Assembly: GCA_937983475.1 (NCBI GenBank)
Contig: CALJZV010000290.1
Coordinates: 1 to 11,961 of the forward strand
Direction of reading: 5' to 3'
Length of the DNA stretch: 11,961 nucleotides
Origin: an uncultured Verrucomicrobiales bacterium
GTDB taxonomy: Bacteria > Verrucomicrobiota > Verrucomicrobiia > Limisphaerales > JACDHS01
The stretch's first letter is position 1. Each line of letters starts with the position of its first letter. Positions 7,758 through 11,961 of the stretch are shown here, piece after piece. Position numbers and translations under genes: made by a program. Below the pieces are notes generated by a model, which searched no databases, had not been told where the DNA came from, and was given only the letters and a program-made list of their open reading frames with translations.

Positions 7758-9950
7758 ATGGATGATCAGCTAGCCGCCTTCCTCTCCCGGGTCCCAGAAT
7801 CAAGCCTCGGCTACGAGGACCCCGACGGACCTCGCACCGTCTTCCCCTCCGCCCTCGAGCTCAACCGCGAGCAGGAGGTCCGGCTCGTCGATAAGATATG
7901 TAACGACAAGATCAACCTCGAGGCGTCCACGGGTCGGGACGTCACCATGGACAGCGGCTGGTTTGAGACCCTGAGTCCAGCTGATCTGCAGGAGAGCCGG
8001 GCTGCGCAGAGTTTCCTGGGCCGCCGCGAAATCTACGACAACATCTACCACCTGGAGCTCGACTACAGGGCCTACCTCTACGGAGGGCTGTTTGAATATA
8101 GCAACGATCACATCCCGGTTACCCACCGCCTCGTCAAGCAGATGGCGGCCCGGGCCAACGCCTACTTTTTCGCGACCGATCCCTGGTATGCGATCAGCCC
8201 GGTCGGCGACGAGGACTACGAAGCGAGCAAGGCCTATGATCGCTGGAGCAAGTGGCACATGCGTCAAGCCCGGGCCCGCGACGTGTTCGAGACCTGCAAC
8301 TTGAATGCCTTCATTCGGGGTGAGGGCGTCAGCAAAACCTCTTACAGGCATCTCGTCGATTACTACAAGACCTGGGCCCAGGTCGCCGTGGCTCCCAACG
8401 GCCAGCCGCTCCTGGCCCAGGATGGCGACTACATCTACCCAGACGACCGCTGGGTGGTGGGGGATTCCGGGGAGTTCCTCCTCAAGCGCGATTTGAAGAC
8501 GAACCTCCCGGAATGGGCCGACGAGCCTGACGATATCGTCTTCGAGGCCAAGCTGGTCAACAAGACGGCGACCAAATACAAGGGCCTCGACCTCTCCAGC
8601 GTCTACTACAAGGACCTCCTCATCAGCCCCTACGCCGAGAGCATCGAGGACGCTGACATCATTATCCATCTCTACGATCAACCGGCCATCCAGATCGCTC
8701 ACCAGTATCTGGAGCACATTTCCCGGACCGGCCAAGCCGAGGACGTCCACCGCGTCATGAGTTTGTTGCGCGAGCTCGCCGGAGGCGATTTCCAGCTGAT
8801 CAGTGGCAAGATGAACCCTCGCACCGAGCTGGGTGAAACCGGCGGCGGGGAAAGCGGGATTTCCGAGCTGACCAGCTCGAGCCAGGGCGATCCGGTCGTC
8901 CATCTGGCCGAGGCTTACATGCATTACGACGCCAACGAGGACGGCATCATGGAGTCGATCATCGCGGTGGTCGATACGGTGACGCAGCGTCCCATTTTCT
9001 ATGACTACCTCCAGAACGTGACGCCGCTGGGTGAGCGCCCCTTCCACGTCCAGCGGGTCAACCCCGTCGATGGCCGCTGGCACGGGATCGGCATGGCTGA
9101 GATGTTTTATCGATTAAACAGCTCCATCGATACTTTGTTTAATCGAATCAATCTGGCTCACCAGAAGGAGGGCCGGGTCGATGCGGTTGATCCGACCGCC
9201 GTCATCGAGGGTGACAACAGCCCGCATTTGGAACTGAACGCCGACGTTACCTACACGCTCAAGCCCGGCAAAACCATCGAGGATTTCTACCAGTCGGTCC
9301 AGCTGGTCGATATCAAGACCGATCACCTCCAGAGCATGATCGACTACCTGCTCCAGCACGCCCAAAACATGAGCGGCGTCACCAACGCCAACGACGCCAA
9401 CGCCGCCGGGCTGGAGACCGCCAAGCTGGCGACCGGAGTGATCCACCTCGAGCGCCAGGGCCAGGAGCTTTTCGCGCCCAACATCTCGAGCCTGTCGCCC
9501 GGGATCGAATCCGCCGCCAAGCAGGGCATCCTGCTCTGCGCTGCGAACGCGGACGAGCAGGAAGTTTACCGCTTCCACAACGGCGACGAATGGCAGAGCG
9601 GCATCATTCTGGGGGCCGATATCCAGCAGTTTCACTTCGACCTCGAGCTGCAGCTCAGCCGCTACAAGAGCGAACAGCAGGCCGTGCAGAACACCCACGC
9701 TATCGAGCTGCTCGAGCGCTACGCGGCTTACCCGCCGGAGTGGCGCATGGCGATGCGCAGCATTTATCTCAATCAGCTCAAGCTCTACCAAATTCCCAAC
9801 TCGGAAACGATGCTTGACATGATCGACCAGATCCCGCCTATTTTGCCTGCCGGATCCCCTCCCCCGCCGAGCATGCCTCAAGGAGGAGGAGAGCCGGGCG
9901 CATTCACAAGCCCGCAGCGGTCCATGCCGCCGATGGGCGCAGCCTTTTAA
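7758..9950 (+). CDS. Phage portal (head-tail connector) protein
   Basis: A 730-residue protein from ATG 7758, close to the length of the P22 portal (gp1, about 725). Portal rings sit at one capsid vertex, dock the terminase during DNA packaging and form the channel for DNA exit. Supporting features: an N-terminal helical region with many Tyr/Trp residues; a motif G-M-A-E-M-F-Y-R-L-N-S-S-I-D-T-L-F-N-R followed by INLAHQKEGR, typical of the stem or clip part of podoviral portals; a long helix region with repeated N-D-A-N-A-A-G; and a Pro-rich flexible C-terminus. The frame is open back to GTG 7623 (775 residues), preceded by AGG at 7614-7616. I prefer ATG 7758 because the extra 45 codons include AGA, ATA and AGT and are less G/C-ending than the gene. 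No Shine-Dalgarno precedes 7758, so the start is uncertain. The portal call comes from motif recognition and length. Confidence 0.8.
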   Translation: MDDQLAAFLSRVPESSLGYEDPDGPRTVFPSALELNREQEVRLVDKICNDKINLEASTGRDVTMDSGWFETLSPADLQESRAAQSFLGRREIYDNIYHLELDYRAYLYGGLFEYSNDHIPVTHRLVKQMAARANAYFFATDPWYAISPVGDEDYEASKAYDRWSKWHMRQARARDVFETCNLNAFIRGEGVSKTSYRHLVDYYKTWAQVAVAPNGQPLLAQDGDYIYPDDRWVVGDSGEFLLKRDLKTNLPEWADEPDDIVFEAKLVNKTATKYKGLDLSSVYYKDLLISPYAESIEDADIIIHLYDQPAIQIAHQYLEHISRTGQAEDVHRVMSLLRELAGGDFQLISGKMNPRTELGETGGGESGISELTSSSQGDPVVHLAEAYMHYDANEDGIMESIIAVVDTVTQRPIFYDYLQNVTPLGERPFHVQRVNPVDGRWHGIGMAEMFYRLNSSIDTLFNRINLAHQKEGRVDAVDPTAVIEGDNSPHLELNADVTYTLKPGKTIEDFYQSVQLVDIKTDHLQSMIDYLLQHAQNMSGVTNANDANAAGLETAKLATGVIHLERQGQELFAPNISSLSPGIESAAKQGILLCAANADEQEVYRFHNGDEWQSGIILGADIQQFHFDLELQLSRYKSEQQAVQNTHAIELLERYAAYPPEWRMAMRSIYLNQLKLYQIPNSETMLDMIDQIPPILPAGSPPPPSMPQGGGEPGAFTSPQRSMPPMGAAF
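9110..9146. repeat. 11-bp perfect inverted repeat with nested ATCGAT motifs inside the portal gene
   Basis: Arms TCGATTAAACA (9110-9120) and TGTTTAATCGA (9136-9146) are exact reverse complements separated by 15 bases. ATCGAT occurs at 9109-9114 and 9126-9131, and ATCGA again at 9142-9146, roughly every 16-17 bases. The patch is AT-rich in a GC-rich gene and uses the codons TTA, TTG, CGA and ACT while encoding YRLNSSIDTLFNRI. It could be a protein-binding site, an RNA hairpin or chance within conserved coding sequence. Confidence 0.5.
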
Positions 9951-10060
9951 TGCTCATGGTTCCGCCAATTGTAGATGTCATTTTGTTCATCGTGGGGGCC
10001 TCGATCCTCACGGCGCTGATCATCGCGCTGGTCCGCATCCATCGCCGCTCACGGCATTGA
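9950..10060 (+). CDS. Small single-span membrane protein (36 residues)
   Basis: The ATG shares its A with the portal stop codon (TAATG), an arrangement typical of translational coupling. The product is MLMVPPIVDVILFIVGAS, continuing ILTALIIALVRIHRRSRH. Residues 10-28 form one hydrophobic span, and residues 29-36 are strongly basic (R, H, R, R, R, H), which by the positive-inside rule puts the C-terminus in the cytoplasm. Codons are G/C-ending like the neighbours, and the gene ends in TGA just before an intergenic palindrome. Small phage membrane proteins of this shape include holin- or pinholin-like factors and proteins of unknown role, and nothing here decides between them. An internal ATG at 9956 would remove two residues. 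It is too short for default gene callers. Confidence 0.6.
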   Translation: MLMVPPIVDVILFIVGASILTALIIALVRIHRRSRH

Positions 10061-10119
10061 GGGTTGCTGTTCAGATCATTTTGTTGACTTCAACAAAATG
10101 GTCACGACGCCATTGAGGG
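10055..10119. repeat. 9-bp direct repeats flanking an intergenic palindrome
   Basis: CATTGAGGG occurs at 10055-10063 and again at 10111-10119 in the same orientation. They flank 47 bases that contain the palindrome at 10074-10103. The first copy contains the TGA stop of the small membrane protein; the second lies inside the last codons of the convergent minus-strand gene. The arrangement resembles a target-site duplication around a short palindromic insert, but no transposase or terminal repeats are seen. Confidence 0.35.
10074..10103. terminator. Palindromic hairpin between convergent genes, possible bidirectional terminator
   Basis: The core CATTTTGTTGA (10077-10087) and TCAACAAAATG (10090-10100) pair perfectly. 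Three more pairs, including one G-U wobble, extend the stem to 14 bp around a minimal loop. It lies between the + strand block ending at 10060 and the minus-strand gene, and includes that gene's stop codon. The position suits a bidirectional terminator, but the T-run sits inside the stem and not after it, so the structure is not a canonical intrinsic terminator. A palindromic operator is the alternative. Confidence 0.4.
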
Positions 10120-11025
10120 CCGTTGAAAAGCAGCGTCTTTGATGGCTTTCTCGATGCTTGAGAGGCCGCCGTTGACCTTGGTCACGGCGTGCCGACCGTA
10201 GAATTTTTCCACCTTGTTCCGCATTGGATGGTTGATGAATTTGGTCACAACAAACACGCCGTCCACGTTCTTGGGCAGGCCGAGATCATATTCCCTGCCG
10301 TCGTTGTGGAGCAGCTCGACAAATGGAACCTTGTCGCGCAGTGACGCCATGTCCTTGGACTGCATGCCGACGACGAGCACCCGGGGCAGCTTTGCTTTCC
10401 TGGGCCGCTCTTTGGGCGAGACAAGATCGAGGACTTCCGGCTCCGGCTCAGCTTCCTCAGCCTCCGGCTCCTCATGCCGGTCGCCATTGGAGAGACCGAC
10501 CGGATCTTCCTCGTCGTCATTCTTATCCTCTTCGACCGGGGGCTGGCCCAACCAGTTGGCGACGATTTGCTCGGTGACATAACCAGCCAGCTTGGGCAGC
10601 GGATATTCGGCTAGGATGTCCTCCGGCGGAAGATCAGCGACCCGCGCCAGGATTTCGTTGTCCGAGAGGCATTCAGCGAGGTCGTCCAGCTCGACATCCC
10701 GGCTGCGGATTTGGGCAATCTCCGACTTCAGCCCCTCGACCGTTTCCTGGTGATGCTCGGCCTCGATGCGCAGTCGGCGCAATTCGCCAACGTCGTTGGC
10801 GATTTGCTTTGCTCGCTTTTCGACCAGCTTCATGACCGGCGCGGCGGCTAAACGGGAATTGATCAGCCTGCGCCGGTCCGGCGGCAGGCACTTTTTTTGC
10901 GCCTCCTCAAAGAGCCGGGACATTGGGATCCCGGGATCCTCGAGAATTCCCTGCCAAACGTGATCGGCGACGATTTTATGCTCATCGACTGTCCATTTGA
11001 CCTGCATGCCTTTGTTGTTGGGCAT
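10102..11025 (-). CDS. Coiled-coil protein with Myb/SANT-like N-terminus and DUF2325-like C-terminal domain
   Basis: A 307-residue protein from ATG 11025, five bases after the stop of the upstream minus gene; the frame is open to 11157, but that start would overlap the neighbour by 127 bases. Residues 10-57 (KWTVDEHKIVADHV onward, with an R-R-R-L-I-N-S end) resemble a Myb/SANT-like helical DNA-binding module. Residues 64-108 are a heptad-rich coiled coil. Residues 162-212 are an acidic Glu/Asp/Pro linker ending in a basic patch. Residues 213-298 (PRVLVVGMQ, HNDGREYDLGLP, GVFVVTKFINHPM, VNGGLSSIEKAI) match the pattern of DUF2325: a Rossmann-like beta strand with V-G, an H-x-D-G-R motif, a central strand followed by F-I-N-H, and a final G-x-S-S helix. 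DUF2325 has no settled function that I know. No membrane segments are present. A role in nucleic-acid binding or regulation is inferred. Family calls are from motif memory. Confidence 0.75.
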   Translation of the reverse strand: MPNNKGMQVKWTVDEHKIVADHVWQGILEDPGIPMSRLFEEAQKKCLPPDRRRLINSRLAAAPVMKLVEKRAKQIANDVGELRRLRIEAEHHQETVEGLKSEIAQIRSRDVELDDLAECLSDNEILARVADLPPEDILAEYPLPKLAGYVTEQIVANWLGQPPVEEDKNDDEEDPVGLSNGDRHEEPEAEEAEPEPEVLDLVSPKERPRKAKLPRVLVVGMQSKDMASLRDKVPFVELLHNDGREYDLGLPKNVDGVFVVTKFINHPMRNKVEKFYGRHAVTKVNGGLSSIEKAIKDAAFQRPSMAS

Positions 11026-11030
11026 CAGTT

Positions 11031-11474
11031 TTAGCGGGTTTGGGTGGCGTGTTGCTGGGCGGCGACGTCTTCCTCGCTCTCGCTGTAGATAGCTTCCTCG
11101 AGCCGGTCGACTTGGTCGTCGGTGATGATCGTGTCGTCGCCCCAGTCGTAGCTGCACTTGAGCGCGAGCTCGGCCTCGAGCGCCAATTCTTTGCGCTCCT
11201 CCATGCTAAAATGAGGCGAGTGCCGGAGCACCTCGACAATCGCCCTGAGCGTCACCAGAGGCCCCGCAGTGGCGACGTGGTCGAGGGAGACTTGCAATTT
11301 GGTAGCGTCCGGCCTCAAGGCGGCACTGGGGCCGTAGAGTCTCCTCGCGGCCCGGGTCGCGCCCGCTTGGCTGGGGTAAAACATTCCCGGCGCATCCATG
11401 TCGGAGATGTCAAAGGCCTCGTCCGGGCCGATGGCCCACTTGTCTTCGGCGAGTTTGTGAATGTAGATAGTCAT
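11031..11474 (-). CDS. Small acidic hypothetical protein
   Basis: A 147-residue protein encoded just upstream of the DUF2325-like gene, five bases apart, so the two are probably one transcript with coupled translation. I do not recognise the family. Residues 1-50 look like a small alpha/beta module (MTIYIHKLAEDKWAIGPDEA, then YPSQAGATRAARRLYG). The middle holds amphipathic helices (RAIVEVLRHSPHFSMEERKE). The C-terminal third is very acidic (DWGDDTIITDDQVDRLEEA, then ESEEDV) and ends with QQHATQTR. No signal peptide or membrane span is visible. No Shine-Dalgarno precedes ATG 11474: the upstream bases on its strand are A/T-rich (ACTTAATACCCAAA), perhaps containing a weak -10 (TTAATA) that would give a nearly leaderless mRNA. 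The upstream intrinsic terminator suggests this operon has its own promoter between 11475 and 11500. Confidence 0.65.
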   Translation of the reverse strand: MTIYIHKLAEDKWAIGPDEAFDISDMDAPGMFYPSQAGATRAARRLYGPSAALRPDATKLQVSLDHVATAGPLVTLRAIVEVLRHSPHFSMEERKELALEAELALKCSYDWGDDTIITDDQVDRLEEAIYSESEEDVAAQQHATQTR

Positions 11475-11496
11475 TTTGGGTATTAAGTAAGTTGTG

Positions 11497-11537
11497 AAAA
11501 ATCGGCCCGGAGCGCCAGCACATCAGGCGCTCCGGGC
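11497..11537 (-). terminator. Strong Rho-independent terminator (minus strand)
   Basis: On the minus strand GCCCGGAGCGCC (11537-11526) pairs perfectly with GGCGCTCCGGGC (11516-11505) around a 9-base loop. The 12-bp GC-rich stem is followed by CGATTTTT, with the T-run at 11501-11497. This is a canonical intrinsic terminator for a transcript coming from the right. It separates whatever is transcribed there from the minus operon starting at 11474. Confidence 0.85.
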
Positions 11538-11581
11538 TCCCAGTTATTAACACGACAGTAGGTTCACTATGGTCTCAGTTT

Positions 11582-11595
11582 GGTTGGTTAGGTGG
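11582..11595 (+). repeat. Two-tier G-quadruplex-like motif in a G/T tract
   Basis: GGTTGGTTAGGTGG has four GG pairs with loops of 2, 3 and 1 bases, close in form to the thrombin-aptamer quadruplex. It lies inside a 31-base stretch (11578-11608) of G and T only, apart from one A. Folding is possible on + strand DNA or RNA; two-tier quadruplexes are weak. Confidence 0.35.
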
Positions 11596-11647
11596 TTTGT
11601 TTTGGTTGATCCCGGACTGAGGCCGGGGACGGAAATCGGAGAAGTTG

Positions 11648-11698
11648 GGCCGCTCGCTGCGCCGGTATGCAGGCAGGGGAGTTGGCGAGCGAGCGGCC
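11648..11698. repeat. Long inverted repeat, 15-bp stem with one bulge
   Basis: GGCCGCTCGCT (11648-11658) is an exact reverse complement of AGCGAGCGGCC (11688-11698). After one bulged G (11659), CGCC (11660-11663) pairs with GGCG (11684-11687), leaving a 20-base loop. No T-run follows on either strand, so it is not an intrinsic terminator. Its function is unknown. Confidence 0.6.
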
Positions 11699-11727
11699 TG
11701 GGGCGGGGCAGGTCGGTGGTGCAAATG

Positions 11728-11868
11728 TCAGGGCGAAAAGTTGAGCTTGTCAAGCGCCGGGTCGTTTGGGTCCGGCACGGCGTCGGGCTTGGGTGCCATG
11801 TCAGGGAGGCGGTCCAGGGTGGCCCGGAGGACGAGATGGCTCTTGATGCCGACCGGAGTGACCTTCAA
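11728..11868 (-). CDS. Short minus-strand coding-like frame (46 residues), start uncertain
   Basis: From a TTG at 11868 to TGA at 11730-11728 the minus strand reads (M/L)KVTPVGIKSHLVLRATLDR, continuing LPDMAPKPDAVPDPNDPALDKLNFSP. About 85% of third codon positions are G or C, as in the neighbouring genes; the overlapping + strand frame (11569-11919) reaches only about 68% over the same bases. The minus orientation also agrees with the terminator at 11537-11497. In this frame, coding-like use continues upstream to a TAG at 11904-11902, with no ATG except an internal one at Met24, so the product may start at TTG, start at that ATG with 23 residues, or be the tail of a broken gene. No Shine-Dalgarno and no known family are seen. 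Confidence 0.35.
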   Translation of the reverse strand: MKVTPVGIKSHLVLRATLDRLPDMAPKPDAVPDPNDPALDKLNFSP

Positions 11869-11899
11869 GGCGCTACGCTTGCTGCGAGCGGCCTTGAAG
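11863..11899. repeat. Hairpin overlapping the candidate start of the short minus-strand frame
   Basis: CTTCAAGGCGCT (11863-11874) pairs with AGCG plus CCTTGAAG (11887-11899) with one bulged G, and CGC/GCG can pair inside the loop. The stem covers the TTG at 11868-11866. It could control initiation there, or be incidental. Nothing else is identified from here to the window end at 11961. Confidence 0.45.
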
Positions 11900-11961
11900 G
11901 GCTACGAAAGGAAAAGTGACAAGCTGAGACGCTTACCCGATCGGACAGCAGGGGGGAGCGG

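Larger units (their letters stand above)
11497..11727 (-). ncRNA. Structured non-coding stretch, candidate phage small RNA or structured 3' UTR
   Basis: No convincing gene lies between the stop at 11728 and the terminator. Read on the minus strand the stretch holds, in order: a hairpin with a 15-bp stem at 11698-11648; a small hairpin CCCGG...CCGGG near 11626-11610; a 31-base A/C-only tract (one T) at 11608-11578, expected to be unpaired; and the 11537-11505 terminator hairpin. The pattern of hairpins, open linker and terminator fits a structured RNA, but no promoter was found, and it may simply be the 3' UTR of the small frame upstream. Confidence 0.3.

Noticed and set aside
7800..9083. Minus-strand open frame (427 residues) opposite the portal gene
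   Set aside because: It mirrors the portal codons with G/C at third positions and has no recognisable domain or upstream initiation context.
10102..11157. Upstream start at 11157 for the DUF2325-like gene
   Set aside because: It would overlap the preceding gene by 127 bases, and the extra 44 residues are Arg-rich shadow sequence; ATG 11025 fits the spacing.
11547..11753. Minus-strand open frame of 68 residues
   Set aside because: It starts out of frame over the end of the better-supported short frame, runs through the A/C tract and 15-bp hairpin, and has low-complexity Pro/Thr/Ser composition.
11569..11919. Plus-strand open frame of 116 residues
   Set aside because: Despite a fair AGG before its ATG, its third-position G/C is lower than that of the opposing minus frame. 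It runs through two hairpins, and its product (VWVRHGVGLGCHV) looks like shadow sequence.
11728..11961. Amber (TAG) recoding, suggested because no gene here stops at TAG and the short minus frame would continue through one
   Set aside because: The 2039-codon giant frame contains no in-frame TAG, and codon quality drops right of the TAG, so recoding is unsupported; the sample of stop codons is too small.
1..11961. tRNA genes, CRISPR arrays, insertion sequences, integrase or attachment sites
   Set aside because: I looked for T-loop signatures, regularly spaced repeats, transposase or recombinase motifs and tRNA-like ends and saw none.

Overview
The window looks like part of the late (virion structure) region of a tailed double-stranded DNA phage or prophage from a GC-rich host, probably podovirus-like. 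The evidence is a very large multi-domain phage 'polyvalent' protein, two virion-type accessory proteins and a P22-sized portal protein on one strand, all with strongly G/C-ending codons. I cannot name the host. No gene marks taxonomy, there is no tRNA, integrase, CRISPR array or insertion sequence, and Shine-Dalgarno sites are mostly absent.

Layout. Bases 2-10060 (+ strand) form a tightly packed block: (i) the 3' 6.1 kb of a giant gene that begins left of the window (at least 2038 residues visible, with a beta-domain, long helical regions, an embedded HELQH zincin-like metallopeptidase and an LPD38-like C-terminal region); (ii) a 270-residue beta-rich protein overlapping it by ATGA; (iii) a 209-residue protein with an N-terminal cysteine cluster; (iv) a portal protein behind a roughly 190-base leader; and (v) an unlisted 36-residue single-span membrane protein joined to the portal gene by TAATG. 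The block ends at a 14-bp palindrome flanked by 9-bp direct repeats. From the other side, the minus-strand block 11474-10102 converges on it: a small acidic protein, then a protein with a Myb/SANT-like N-terminus, a coiled coil, an acidic linker and a C-terminal DUF2325-like domain.

Right end. Upstream of that minus block lies a strong minus-strand intrinsic terminator (11537-11497). Right of it is about 190 bases with no convincing gene: a 15-bp-stem hairpin, a smaller hairpin, and a 31-base G/T-only tract (A/C on the minus strand). Then comes a short minus-strand coding-like frame (11868-11728) that seems to start inside another hairpin. This end could be the structured 3' UTR of that small gene or a separate structured RNA ending at the terminator.

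How it fits together. The + strand genes plausibly build the portal vertex and the proteins ejected with or attached to it: the giant protein as an internal or ejected virion protein, the portal as the DNA channel, and the small proteins as decorations or membrane-active factors. The minus genes look regulatory or accessory. The most unusual points are the giant protein with its base-composition-distinct peptidase module, the portal lying at the distal end of its block, the DUF2325-like phage protein, nested palindromes inside the portal gene, and the structured right end.
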